Assembly (NCBI GenBank): GCA_029982755.1
Contig: JARRBR010000020.1
Span: forward strand, 1 to 33,564
Direction: 5' to 3'
Length of the DNA stretch: 33,564 nt
Source: Rhodocyclaceae bacterium
Lineage (GTDB): Bacteria; Pseudomonadota; Gammaproteobacteria; Burkholderiales; Rhodocyclaceae
Position numbers and translations under genes: made by a program. This document shows, piece by piece, positions 1-9,873 of the stretch (its first letter is position 1; each line of letters begins with the position of its first letter). The notes under the pieces are model-generated. The model searched no databases. It was not told the DNA's origin and was given only the letters and a program-made list of their open reading frames with translations.

Positions 1-1139
<1,139 letters not shown>

Positions 1140-1170
1140 GGTGATGTGTTCCGCAATCGGTGGGTGGCGA

Positions 1171-2883
1171 TCAGAGGTCTTCGGCCGACAGGATCATCTC
1201 GGTGAGACCCTTGCCGCCCTGCACCATCGGATAGACGTTCTCGGTGGCGTCGATCTGGAAGTCGAGGAACACGAGCTCGTTCTTGTAGGTGGTGAAGGCC
1301 TCGCGCAGCGCACCCTCGACGTCGGCGGGCCGGTCGATGCGGATGCCGACGTGGCCGTAGGACTCGGCCAGCTTGGCGAAGTCGGGCAGGGAGTCCATGT
1401 AGGACTCGGAGTAACGGCCGCCGTGGAACAGCTCCTGCCACTGCCGCACCATGCCCAGGTAGCGGTTGTTGAGGTTGCAGATCTTGATCGGCAGGCGGAA
1501 CTGCCGGCAGGTCGACAGCTCCTGGATGTTCATCTGGATCGAGGCCTCGCCGGTCACGCAGGCGACGGGCATGTCGGGGTTGGCGAGCTTGGCGCCCATC
1601 GCGTAGGGCAGGCCGACGCCCATCGTTCCCAGGCCGCCGGAGTTGAGCCAGCGCCGCGGCTTGTCGAAGCCGTAATATTGCGCCGCCCACATCTGGTGCT
1701 GGCCGACGTCCGAGGTGACGATCGCTTCGCCGCCGGTGACCTCCCACAGCTTCTGGATCACGAACTGGGGCTTGATGATCTCGTCCGAGTTCTTGTAGGC
1801 CATGCAGCGCCGGCTGCGCCATTCCTCGACCTGCTTCCACCAGGTGGCGAGCGCGTCCGGGTTGGGACGCGCCTCGCCCGCCTCGAGCTGGCGGATCATC
1901 TCCTCGAGCACCTCGCGGACGTCGCCGACGATGGGCACGTCGACCTTCACCCGCTTCGAGATGGAGGACGGGTCGATGTCGATGTGGATGATCTTGCGCG
2001 GCTCCTCGGCGAAGTGCGCCGGGTTGCCGATCACGCGGTCGTCGAAGCGCGCGCCGACGGCGAGCAGCACGTCGGAGTAGTGCATGGCCATGTTGGCCTC
2101 GAAGGTGCCGTGCATCCCCGGCATGCCGAGGTACTGGCGGTCGCCGAAGGGGTAGCCGCCGAGGCCCATCAGGGTGTTGGTGATCGGGTAGCCGAGCAGG
2201 CGCGTCAGCCGGGTGATCTGTTCGGCCGCGTTGGCGAGCACGACGCCGCCGCCGGTGTAGATCATCGGGCGCTTGGCCTCGAGCAGCAGCTGCACCGCCT
2301 TCTTGATCTGGCCCGAGTGGCCCTTGACCACCGGGTTGTACGAGCGCATCGAGATCTCTTTCGGATACTCGAACTCGCAGCGCTGCATGGTCACGTCCTT
2401 CGGGATGTCGACCAGCACCGGGCCGGGACGGCCGGTACGCGCGAGGTAGAAGGCCTTCTTCATCGTCAGCGCGATGTCGCGCACGTCCTTGACCAGGAAG
2501 TTGTGCTTCACGCAGGGCCGGGTGATGCCGACCGTGTCGACTTCCTGGAAGGCGTCCTGGCCGATCGCCGCGGTGGGCACCTGGCCGGAGATGATCACCA
2601 TCGGGATCGAGTCGCAGTAGGCGGTGGCGATGCCGGTGACGGCGTTGGTTGCGCCCGGGCCGGAGGTCACGAGCGCGACGCCGACCTTCTCGGTGCTGCG
2701 GGCGAAGCCGTCGGCGGCGTGCACGGCGGCCTGCTCGTGGCGCACCAGCACGTGACGGACCTTGTCCTGCTGGAACAGCGCGTCGTACAGGAAGAGGACC
2801 GCGCCGCCGGGGTAACCGAAGACATACTCAACCTTTTCTTCCTGAAGGCACCTGATTACAATTTCGGCTCCGGACAGCACCAT
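1171..2883 (-). CDS. ilvI: Acetolactate synthase large (catalytic) subunit, ThDP-dependent
   Basis: This enzyme condenses two pyruvates, or pyruvate and 2-oxobutyrate, to acetohydroxy acids using thiamine diphosphate, Mg2+ and FAD. With IlvH it makes the committed step of branched-chain amino acid synthesis. I start it at the ATG at 2883 (MVLSGAEIVIRCLQEEKVEY, 570 residues), which matches the family N-terminus. The ORF track's 593-residue form begins at a TTG that overlaps a likely -35 box. The N-terminal ThDP domain includes YVFGYPGGAVL and the catalytic Glu at about 50 (RHEQAAVHAADG). The FAD/central domain covers about 190-345, and the C-terminal ThDP/Mg domain ends the protein. The usual GDG...NN metal/ThDP motif reads GEA (445-447)...NN (472-473). 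The Asp-to-Glu and Gly-to-Ala changes are unusual on paper, but the rest of the motif is intact. Confidence 0.95.
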   Translation of the reverse strand: MVLSGAEIVIRCLQEEKVEYVFGYPGGAVLFLYDALFQQDKVRHVLVRHEQAAVHAADGFARSTEKVGVALVTSGPGATNAVTGIATAYCDSIPMVIISGQVPTAAIGQDAFQEVDTVGITRPCVKHNFLVKDVRDIALTMKKAFYLARTGRPGPVLVDIPKDVTMQRCEFEYPKEISMRSYNPVVKGHSGQIKKAVQLLLEAKRPMIYTGGGVVLANAAEQITRLTRLLGYPITNTLMGLGGYPFGDRQYLGMPGMHGTFEANMAMHYSDVLLAVGARFDDRVIGNPAHFAEEPRKIIHIDIDPSSISKRVKVDVPIVGDVREVLEEMIRQLEAGEARPNPDALATWWKQVEEWRSRRCMAYKNSDEIIKPQFVIQKLWEVTGGEAIVTSDVGQHQMWAAQYYGFDKPRRWLNSGGLGTMGVGLPYAMGAKLANPDMPVACVTGEASIQMNIQELSTCRQFRLPIKICNLNNRYLGMVRQWQELFHGGRYSESYMDSLPDFAKLAESYGHVGIRIDRPADVEGALREAFTTYKNELVFLDFQIDATENVYPMVQGGKGLTEMILSAEDL

Positions 2884-2923
2884 CGCTAACTCGCTTGTCT
2901 TTAGGGGGTTGAATAAACGCAGA

Positions 2924-2952
2924 ACGTTACCGGCGGCCGCTGTTTTGGTCAA
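2924..2952 (-). promoter_or_regulatory. Putative sigma-70 promoter of the ilvIHC operon
   Basis: On the minus strand TTGACC (2952-2947) is followed by a 17-nt spacer and TAACGT (2929-2924), about 40 nt upstream of the ilvI ATG. The -35 box matches consensus at 5 of 6 positions; the -10 box is weak. The position supports the downstream ATG start, because the TTG used by the longest ORF would lie inside the promoter. No leader peptide or attenuator was seen. Confidence 0.35.
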
Positions 2953-3110
2953 GGCTGCGCCGGGCGTGCGCGTCGCGGATGCGGCGCCCGTTCCCGGCTG
3001 AACGCGCTCCCGTATTGCCTGCCGCTGTCCGGCCTCGTACTCGCCTCATTGCGCTCGCTCATTGCGCTCATTCTCGCGTGCAGGTGCGCGCGACTTTTCC
3101 GGAACATTCC

Positions 3111-3638
3111 ATGACCCGCAGGGAAAGCAGGGCCGGCGCGGCTCGACAGGCGCAGGCCGGCAGCACTTCGTCGTCACCACCGGGCGTCGCCGGCACGACC
3201 CGGCCGCTCGCCGAACTCGCGGGCCTGCGCCGCCGGCTGGCGTCGATGCTCTACGAGTCGATGCTGCTGCTCGGCGTGCTGGCGCTGACCTTCCTCGTGC
3301 CCTACCTGATCCTCGGCCCCGTCGCCGGCTTCACGCCACCGGGCTGGGTGCTGTGGCTGCACGTGTTCGCGGTGCTGGGCGTCTATTTCGTCTGGTACTG
3401 GCGGCGCGGCGGGCAGACGCTGGCGATGCAGACCTGGCGGCTGAAGATCGTCGATGCCACCGACGGGCGCATCGCGAGCCGCGGACGCTGCTGGCTGCGC
3501 TATGCGCTGGCCTGGCCCTCGGTGCTGCTGGGCGGGGTCGGCCTGCTGTGGGCCCTGGTCGACCGCGACCGCCAGTTCCTGCACGATCGCCTGGCGAGGA
3601 CCTGCATCGTGCTGCTGCCGCTGCCGTCCAAGGGCTGA
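3111..3638 (+). CDS. RDD family integral membrane protein
   Basis: A 175-residue protein of the RDD family (PF06271), small inner-membrane proteins of mostly unknown function; some members have been linked to ion transport. I place the start at the ATG at 3111 (MTRRESRAGAARQ), because the 44 residues before it in the ORF track look non-coding. After a low-complexity N-terminus of about 45 residues come hydrophobic segments at about 60-80 (MLLLGVLALTFLVPYLIL), 90-110 and 135-155. The family block GGQTLAMQTWRLKIVD lies between the second and third. The C-terminal DRDRQFLHDRLARTCIV is the other conserved block. The first-helix Asp of the name-giving RDD triad is Glu here (YES). It is divergent from ilvI. 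Confidence 0.85.
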   Translation: MTRRESRAGAARQAQAGSTSSSPPGVAGTTRPLAELAGLRRRLASMLYESMLLLGVLALTFLVPYLILGPVAGFTPPGWVLWLHVFAVLGVYFVWYWRRGGQTLAMQTWRLKIVDATDGRIASRGRCWLRYALAWPSVLLGGVGLLWALVDRDRQFLHDRLARTCIVLLPLPSKG

Positions 3639-3685
3639 GACGGCCCCCTGACGCGGCGCGCGGGCCCCGGGGTGCGCGCGATGCA

Positions 3686-3714
3686 TTAACATTCCATCGA
3701 ATATTGCGTCGATT
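3686..3714 (+). promoter_or_regulatory. Possible promoter of the antiporter-USP operon
   Basis: A short AT-rich island in otherwise GC-rich DNA carries TTAACA (3686-3691), a 17-nt spacer and TCGATT (3709-3714). It lies about 70 nt before the antiporter start. The -35 box is fair and the -10 box is poor, so this is a weak call based mainly on local composition. Confidence 0.2.
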
Positions 3715-3784
3715 GCCCGTCTGCCGCAGCGGCTGAGGACAGATCGCGCCCGGCGTCCCCCCGTTTCATGACCAGGAGGAGTCG

Positions 3785-5506
3785 ATGGCCGAAACGCTGG
3801 CCCACGGACCGTATGCCGAGTTCGCGCTGCTGCTGATCATCTCGGCCGTGGCGGGCGCGATCGCGGTCCGGCTGCGCCAGCCGGTGCTGATCGCCTACAT
3901 CGTGGTCGGCATCCTGGTCGGGCCGGCGGTGTTCGGCATCGTCAAGGCACACGATCAGGTCGCGCTGCTCGCCGAGATCGGCGTCACCGTGTTGCTCTTC
4001 GTCGTCGGCCTCAAGCTCGACCTGCACCACATCCGCCACATCGGCCCGGTGGCGCTGGCGACCGGGCTGGGGCAGCTCGGCTTCACGATCGTGTTCGGCT
4101 TCGTGCTCATCGTGCTGATGGGCAGGAGCCTCATGGAGGCGCTCTACGTCGCGGTGGCGCTGACCTTCTCGAGCACGATCATCGTGGTGAAGCTGCTGTC
4201 GGACAAGCGCGAGCTCGACTCGCTGCACGGGCGGATCGCAGTGGGCTTCCTGATCGTGCAGGACGTCGCGGTCGTGCTGGCGATGATGGCGATGAGCGCG
4301 CTGCGCGGTGCCGGTGAAGCGGCGATCGTCGAGGTCGCGGGCTCGCTGGTGCTGCGACTCATCGCGGCTGCGGCGCTGATGTACGTGCTGATGCGCTACG
4401 TGCTGCCGCGCCTGGTCGGGGCCATGGCGCGCTCGCAGGAGCTGCTTTTGATCTTCGCCATCGCCTGGGGCACCGGCCTGGCCGCGCTCGGCGAATGGGC
4501 CGGCTTCAGCAAGGAGGCGGGCGCGTTCATGGCGGGCTTCTCGCTCGCCTCGACCCGCTACCGCGAGGCGATGAACGCGCGCCTCACCGGCATCCGCGAC
4601 TTCATGCTGCTGTTCTTCTTCGTCGATCTCGGCGCCAAGCTCGACTTCTCCACCCTCGGCGGCGAGATCTGGCCGGCGGTGGTGCTGTCGCTGTTCGTGC
4701 TGATCGGCAACCCGCTGATCGTGATGGCGATCATGGGCTACATGGGCTACCGCAAGCGCACCGGTTTTCTCGCCGGCCTCACCGTGGCGCAGATCAGCGA
4801 GTTCTCGATCGTGTTCGTGGCCATGGGCATCACCCTCGGCCACGTCGGCGTCGAGGCGCTCGGCCTGACCACGCTGGTCGGGCTGGTGACGATCATGATG
4901 TCGACCTACATGATCCTGTTCTCCCAGCCGCTTTACGAGCGCCTCGCGCCGATGCTGGGCGTGTTCGAGCGCAAGCGGCCGTTCCGCGAGCTGGCGATGG
5001 AGCGCCAGGTCCGTCCGGCGGGACAGCCCGACATCATCATCTTCGGGCTCGGCCGCTATGGGGCGCGCCTGATGCAGCAGCTGCGCGGCGCCGGCATCGA
5101 GGTGCTGGGCGTGGACTTCGACCCCGAGACCATCCGCGAGATGCACAGGCTGCGCCAGCCGGTGCGCTACGGCGATGGCGAGGATCCGAACTTCCTCGAG
5201 TCGCTGCCGCTCGCCCATGCCCGCTGGGCGATCACCACCTTTCCGCAGTGGGAGTCCAACCGCGCCTTCCTCAGCGCACTGAAGGAGGCGGGCTTCGCGG
5301 GACGCGTCGCCGGTGTGGTGCGCGACGACCTCCATGCCGCGGCACTGGGCGCGGCGGGCGTCCAGCGTGTGCTCGATCCCTTCAGCGACGCGGCGGATTA
5401 CGCCGCACGCAGCTTCGCCGCGGAGATCGCATTCGAGGATGTGCATCGCCACGAAGCAGCCCCGACCAACCTGGCCGAGACGCCTGTAAAGGAGAAAAAA
5501 CAATGA
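3785..5506 (+). CDS. Kef/CPA2-type monovalent cation:proton antiporter with RCK (TrkA-N) domain
   Basis: A 573-residue inner-membrane transporter of the CPA2 family, predicted to exchange K+ or Na+ for protons and so adjust cytoplasmic pH and K+. Residues about 10-385 form the Na/H exchanger domain with roughly twelve hydrophobic helices; FSKEAGAFMAGFSLAS is the conserved region near the ion site. Residues about 415-530 form a cytosolic RCK/TrkA-N domain with GLGRYG (421-426) and an acidic residue after strand 2 (VDFD), the pattern for NAD(H) or nucleotide gating. The C-terminus is shorter than in E. coli KefB/KefC (about 600 residues). The start is fixed by a strong Shine-Dalgarno, AGGAGGA at 3774-3780. 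The stop overlaps the start of the USP gene (ATGA). The transported ion cannot be read from sequence, so no gene symbol is given. Confidence 0.9.
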   Translation: MAETLAHGPYAEFALLLIISAVAGAIAVRLRQPVLIAYIVVGILVGPAVFGIVKAHDQVALLAEIGVTVLLFVVGLKLDLHHIRHIGPVALATGLGQLGFTIVFGFVLIVLMGRSLMEALYVAVALTFSSTIIVVKLLSDKRELDSLHGRIAVGFLIVQDVAVVLAMMAMSALRGAGEAAIVEVAGSLVLRLIAAAALMYVLMRYVLPRLVGAMARSQELLLIFAIAWGTGLAALGEWAGFSKEAGAFMAGFSLASTRYREAMNARLTGIRDFMLLFFFVDLGAKLDFSTLGGEIWPAVVLSLFVLIGNPLIVMAIMGYMGYRKRTGFLAGLTVAQISEFSIVFVAMGITLGHVGVEALGLTTLVGLVTIMMSTYMILFSQPLYERLAPMLGVFERKRPFRELAMERQVRPAGQPDIIIFGLGRYGARLMQQLRGAGIEVLGVDFDPETIREMHRLRQPVRYGDGEDPNFLESLPLAHARWAITTFPQWESNRAFLSALKEAGFAGRVAGVVRDDLHAAALGAAGVQRVLDPFSDAADYAARSFAAEIAFEDVHRHEAAPTNLAETPVKEKKQ

Positions 5507-6399
5507 CGCCGGTCCGCACCATTCTCGCCGCCACCGATCTCTCGCCGCTCGCCCGCCATGCGATGGTGCGCGCCGCACTCGTCGCCGCCGAACTGGGTGC
5601 GCGGCTGTCCCTGCAGCACGTGGTGAATGTCGGGGCCCTCGACACCCTGCGCCACCTGATCGACGCCGGTGCCGCCGACCTGCAGCAGAGGCTGCTCGAC
5701 GAGATGCGCACCGAGGTGACCGCGCTCGCCGGCGAACTGGAAGCGCGCCAGGGCGTGCAGGCCGAGTTGCACCTGGTGGTTGGCAACGTGCTGAGCGAGA
5801 TCGCCAGCCACGCCGACGCGATTGATGCCGACCTGGTGGTGATGGGCGCGCGCGGCGCCGGATTCATGCGCGAACTGCTGATCGGTTCGACCACCGAGCG
5901 CATGCTGCGCAAGTCGCCGCGTCCGCTGCTGGTGGTCAAGCAGATGGCGCACGAACCCTATCGGCGCGTGCTGGTGCCGGTGGACTTCTCGCCGCGCTCG
6001 CTCGATGCGCTGCGCCTGGTGCAGCGCGTGGCCCCGCAGGCGGAGTACGTGCTGCTGCATGCCTTCGAGGTGCCCTTCGAAGGCAAGCTGCGCTACGCCG
6101 GGGTGGAGGAAAGCGCGCTGTCCGGCCTGCGCGTCAATGCACGCCGCGAGGCCACGGCGAAGATGAACGAACTGGTCGCCGAAGCCGCCCTGGACGAGAA
6201 CCGGGTACGCCGCATCGTGGTCCATGGCGAAGCGAGCAGCCAGGTGCTCGAGCACGAGCAGGCGCAGGACTGCGACCTGATCGTGATCGGCAAGCGCGGC
6301 CAGGGCCTGATCGGCGAGATGCTGCTGGGCAGCGTCACCAAGCACATCCTCGCCCAGTCCGCGGGCGACGTGCTGGTGGCGGACCGCGTCGGCGCCTGA
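5503..6399 (+). CDS. Tandem universal stress protein (two UspA domains)
   Basis: A 298-residue cytoplasmic protein made of two UspA domains, about residues 1-146 and 152-296. Both carry the complete ATP-binding signature G-2X-G-9X-G(S/T): GARG...GS in the first domain and GKRG...GS in the second. It should therefore bind ATP at two sites, as UspFG-type proteins do. The N-terminal strand carries the conserved Asp (ILAATDLS), and the second domain has LVPVDFS. The start overlaps the antiporter stop by ATGA, with GGAG eight bases upstream. This implies translational coupling, and USP domains are known partners of cation antiporters. A role in tuning the antiporter by ATP or stress state is inference. 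Confidence 0.92.
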   Translation: MTPVRTILAATDLSPLARHAMVRAALVAAELGARLSLQHVVNVGALDTLRHLIDAGAADLQQRLLDEMRTEVTALAGELEARQGVQAELHLVVGNVLSEIASHADAIDADLVVMGARGAGFMRELLIGSTTERMLRKSPRPLLVVKQMAHEPYRRVLVPVDFSPRSLDALRLVQRVAPQAEYVLLHAFEVPFEGKLRYAGVEESALSGLRVNARREATAKMNELVAEAALDENRVRRIVVHGEASSQVLEHEQAQDCDLIVIGKRGQGLIGEMLLGSVTKHILAQSAGDVLVADRVGA

Positions 6400-6452
6400 G
6401 CTGGCGTACACTTGCGCCCTGGTCGCGCCGCACCGGCGCAGATGGAGAAACA

Positions 6453-9128
6453 ATGAAAACTGAACACGCCCCGACGATCCGACGCGCCGACTACCGGCCG
6501 CTGCCGTGGACGGTGGACACCGTCGACCTGCACTTCCGCCTCGAGCCTGAGGCCACCCTGGTCACCAACCGCATGCGCTGCGTGCGCAACCCGGGGGCGG
6601 GCGAGGGGCCGATCCGGCTGTGGAGCGAAGCGCTCGAGCGCCTTTCCCTGACCGTGGACGGTGCGGTGCCGGCAGCGATGCGCGAGCAGGATGGCGTGCT
6701 CGAGATCGACGCCAGCGGCGACGCGGTGACCGTCGAGGTCGTCACCCGCATCGACCCGCGTGCCAACACCACGCTGTCCGGGCTGTACCTGTCGAACGGC
6801 GGGTTCTTCACCCAGTGCGAGGCCGAGGGTTTCCGCCGCATCACCTGTTTCCCCGACCGCCCCGACGTGATGGCGCGCTACACCGTCACGCTGGAAGCCG
6901 ATCGCGCGGCCTGCCCGGTGCTGCTCTCCAACGGCAACCTGGTCGACCAGGGCGTGCTCCCGGACGGCCGCCACTACGCGAAGTGGGAAGACCCCTTCCC
7001 CAAGCCGTCCTACCTGTTCGCGCTGGTCGCGGCCAGGCTGGTTGCGCTCGAGCGCCGCGTCACCACGATGTCGGGTCGCGAGGTGCTGCTGCAGGTGTGG
7101 GTGGAAGCGGGCAACCTCGACCGCGTCGAGCACGCGATGGACTCGCTCGTCCATTCGATGCGCTGGGACGAGGAGACCTTCGGCCTCGAGCTCGACCTCG
7201 ACCGCTTCATGATCGTCGCCGTGGCCGACTTCAACATGGGGGCGATGGAGAACAAGGGGCTGAACATCTTCAACACCAAGTTCATCCTCGCCAAACCCGA
7301 CACCGCTACCGACGTCGATTACGAGAACGTCGAGAGCGTGGTGGCGCACGAGTATTTCCACAACTGGACCGGCAACCGCGTCACCTGCCGCGACTGGTTC
7401 CAGCTCACCTTGAAGGAAGGCCTCACCGTCTTCCGTGACCAGCAGTTCTCCGCCGACATGCTGGCGCGCGCGGCCGGCCCCGAGGGCGCGGCTTCCGCGC
7501 GCGCGGTCAAGCGCATCGACGACGTGCGTGTGCTGCGCGCTGCACAGTTCCCCGAGGATGCAGGGCCGATGGCGCACCCGATCCGCCCGGACAGCTACCA
7601 GGAAATCAACAACTTCTACACTGCCACGGTGTATGAGAAGGGCGCGGAAGTCATCCGCATGCTGCACACCCTGCTGGGGCCCGAGGGGTTCCGCAACGGC
7701 ATGGATCTCTACTTCAGCTACTTCGACGGCCAGGCCGTGACCTGTGACGATTTCGTCGAGGTGATGTCGGAAGCCAACAACGGCTTCGACCTCGACCAGT
7801 TCATGCGCTGGTACGAGCAGGCCGGCACGCCGCGCGTGCGCGCGCACGGCGACTGGGATGCCGCCGCTGGCGCCTACACGCTGACGCTGGCCCAATCCAC
7901 GCCGGCCACCCCCGGGCAACACGCCAAGCTGCCGCTGGTGATCCCGGTCGCGCTCGGCCTGATCGGACCGGACGGGCGGGACCGCCCGCTGCAGCTCGAG
8001 GGCGAGGCCCAGCCCGGCGCCACCACCCGCGTGCTGCGTCTGGACGAGGCCGAACAGCGCTTCCGCTTCGTCGGGCTGGAGGCCGAGCCGGTGCCCTCGC
8101 TGCTGCGCGGCTTCTCGGCGCCGGTGATTCTCGAGCTCGATGAGGACGACGCGCGTCTTGCGTTCCGCATTGCGCACGATGCCGACCCCTTCAACCGCTG
8201 GGATGCGGCGCAGCGCTACGCCGAGCGCGTCGCGCTGGCGCTCGCCGCCGAGCCCGCCGCCACGGTACCCGACGCCTTCGTCGCCGCCTTCCGCACGCTG
8301 CTCAACGACGCCGCGCTCGATCCCGCCTTCCGCGCCCAGGCCTTGGCGCTGCCGGGAGAGGCCTATCTGCTCGAGCGCATGTCGCCGGCCGACCCCGGCG
8401 CGCTGCGCGCGGCCCTGATCCGCCTGATGCGCACGCTCGGCGGCGCGCTCGCGGCCGACTGGCTGCTCCTGGTCGATACGATGCAGGTACCCGGCGAGTA
8501 CCGCTACCACCCCGGCGACGCCGGTCGTCGCGCGCTCGCCAACCTGGCGCTGCGCTATCTCGCCGCCGCGGGCGATCGCGCAGGCCTGGAGCGCGCCGAG
8601 GCGCGCTTCGCCGCCGCCACCAACATGACCGAGCGCTTCGGCGCGCTCGCCGCGCTGGTGCAGAGCACGAGCCCGGCGCGCACCGCCGCGCTGCAGGCCT
8701 TCCACGAGCGCCACCGCGACGATGCGCTGGTGCTCGACAAGTGGTTCGCGCTGCAGGCCGGCGCCTGGCGCTGGGAGGATACGATGGCGCCGACGCTGGA
8801 GCGCGTGCGTGCGCTGCTCGGCGACCCGGCCTTCAGCCTGTCGAATCCGAACAAGGTGTACGCGCTGCTGGGCACCTTCTTCCGCGCCAACCCGGGCGAG
8901 TTCCACGCCGCCGACGGCAGCGGTCACGCGTTCTGGGCCGAGCAGGTGGTCGCGCTCGACGCCAGGAACCCGCAGGTGGCCGCGCGCATGGCGCGTGCGC
9001 TCGAGAACTGGCGTCACTTCACGCCCGCGCTGCAGGCCAGCATCCGCCCGCAGCTCGAACGCGTCCTCGCCGCCCCCGGCCTGTCCGCCGACGTTGCCGA
9101 GATCATCGGCAAGGCGGTGGGGGAGTGA
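6453..9128 (+). CDS. pepN: Aminopeptidase N (M1 family zinc metallopeptidase)
   Basis: A cytoplasmic M1 metallo-aminopeptidase that removes N-terminal residues from peptides during protein turnover. It has 891 residues against about 870 in E. coli. An N-terminal beta-sandwich domain covers about 1-195. The thermolysin-like domain holds the GAMEN exopeptidase motif (263-267), the zinc motif HEYFH (299-303) and the third zinc ligand E322 (LKEGLTVF). All are shifted by two residues from the E. coli numbering. NNFYTATVYEKGAEVIRML supplies the conserved transition-state Tyr. An Ig-like domain and a helical C-terminal domain follow. The start is ATG with GGAG upstream. It lies 53 nt after the USP gene and could be co-transcribed with it. 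Confidence 0.97.
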   Translation: MKTEHAPTIRRADYRPLPWTVDTVDLHFRLEPEATLVTNRMRCVRNPGAGEGPIRLWSEALERLSLTVDGAVPAAMREQDGVLEIDASGDAVTVEVVTRIDPRANTTLSGLYLSNGGFFTQCEAEGFRRITCFPDRPDVMARYTVTLEADRAACPVLLSNGNLVDQGVLPDGRHYAKWEDPFPKPSYLFALVAARLVALERRVTTMSGREVLLQVWVEAGNLDRVEHAMDSLVHSMRWDEETFGLELDLDRFMIVAVADFNMGAMENKGLNIFNTKFILAKPDTATDVDYENVESVVAHEYFHNWTGNRVTCRDWFQLTLKEGLTVFRDQQFSADMLARAAGPEGAASARAVKRIDDVRVLRAAQFPEDAGPMAHPIRPDSYQEINNFYTATVYEKGAEVIRMLHTLLGPEGFRNGMDLYFSYFDGQAVTCDDFVEVMSEANNGFDLDQFMRWYEQAGTPRVRAHGDWDAAAGAYTLTLAQSTPATPGQHAKLPLVIPVALGLIGPDGRDRPLQLEGEAQPGATTRVLRLDEAEQRFRFVGLEAEPVPSLLRGFSAPVILELDEDDARLAFRIAHDADPFNRWDAAQRYAERVALALAAEPAATVPDAFVAAFRTLLNDAALDPAFRAQALALPGEAYLLERMSPADPGALRAALIRLMRTLGGALAADWLLLVDTMQVPGEYRYHPGDAGRRALANLALRYLAAAGDRAGLERAEARFAAATNMTERFGALAALVQSTSPARTAALQAFHERHRDDALVLDKWFALQAGAWRWEDTMAPTLERVRALLGDPAFSLSNPNKVYALLGTFFRANPGEFHAADGSGHAFWAEQVVALDARNPQVAARMARALENWRHFTPALQASIRPQLERVLAAPGLSADVAEIIGKAVGE

Positions 9129-9224
9129 GGCTCGGCCGGCAAGGAGCGCCGGCGCGCAGCGCCGCGTAGCAGCGGCGGCAGCCGCGCAGGCCGCCCCGCC
9201 TTCCGCCCGCTACCCGAAAACGAC

Positions 9225-9258
9225 AACGCCGGACCCGACTCCCGTCGGTCCGGCGTTT
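9225..9258. terminator. Bidirectional intrinsic terminator between pepN and the CBS gene
   Basis: The stem AACGCCGGAC plus CCGAC pairs with GTCGG plus TCCGGCGTT across a TCCC loop, about 14 bp with one bulged C. It is followed by TTT on the plus strand and by GTCGTTTTCGG on the minus strand. It lies between the convergent ends of pepN and the CBS-domain gene, so it should stop both transcripts. Confidence 0.7.
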
Positions 9259-9294
9259 CCAACTGCCCCGCGGCGATGTCGCCGCAGGCCGGGC

Positions 9295-9741
9295 TTATTC
9301 CGCGGCGAGGTCGCCGGCGATGTAGCTCTCGAGCTGCTTGATCGTCTTTTCCTGCTGGCTGACGATGGACTTGACCATGTCGCCGATGGTGACGATGCCG
9401 AGCAGCTTGCCGTTCTCGACCACCGGGATGTGGCGGAAGCGCTTCTCGGTCATGGTGGCCATCAGGTCGTCGGCGGTGCCCGAGAGGCCGACGGTGTAGG
9501 GCTTGTGGGTCATCAGGTCGCCGACCCTGACGTCGCGCGATACCAGGCCCTTGAGCACGACCTTGCGGGCATAGTCGCGCTCGGTGAAGATCCCCACCAG
9601 CTTGTCGTTCTCGGTGACCAGCACGCAGCCGATGTCGAACTGCGCCATTAGCGACAGCGCGTCGAAGACCGAGTCCGTCGGCCGTACTGCGTGGAAGACG
9701 CTGCCTTTCTGCTCGAGGATCTGCTTCACGGTCGTCATCAT
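9295..9741 (-). CDS. Two-CBS-domain protein
   Basis: A 148-residue soluble protein made almost wholly of two CBS domains (about residues 8-63 and 76-132), which form one Bateman module. Such modules bind adenine nucleotides (AMP, ATP, SAM, NAD) and usually act as energy or ligand sensors. Typical blocks are DIGCVLVTENDKLVGIFTERDY and FRHIPVVENGKLLGIVTIGD; the Thr/Asp ends of these blocks usually contact ribose and phosphate. There is no catalytic or membrane domain. Two adjacent ATGs compete (9741 and 9738) with GGGGGAGTAGGA upstream, so the protein may be one residue shorter. The target is unknown. It ends at the bidirectional terminator and appears to be its own transcript, 132 nt after panC. 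Confidence 0.93.
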   Translation of the reverse strand: MMTTVKQILEQKGSVFHAVRPTDSVFDALSLMAQFDIGCVLVTENDKLVGIFTERDYARKVVLKGLVSRDVRVGDLMTHKPYTVGLSGTADDLMATMTEKRFRHIPVVENGKLLGIVTIGDMVKSIVSQQEKTIKQLESYIAGDLAAE

Positions 9742-9873
9742 GGTCCTACTCCCCCTCTTTCGTTGTCGAGATGCGCGCCGCGATGCGCGGGCGACTTTTT
9801 TTGTCGAGTCTTCGTTTTGTAACCAGAAGCGCGTGCGGATGCAAGGCCGGGCGTACCCTGATCCGCGCCCGCC

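Noticed and set aside
3639-3680. GC-rich palindromic stretch (GCGCGC...GCGCGC) after the RDD gene as a terminator
   Set aside because: There is no T-tract and the pairing is expected by chance in such GC-rich DNA.
6093-9017. 974-residue minus-strand ORF opposite pepN
   Set aside because: It is an antisense shadow: high GC leaves few stops, the translation is low in hydrophobic structure and rich in Arg/Ala/His, and pepN is certain on the other strand.
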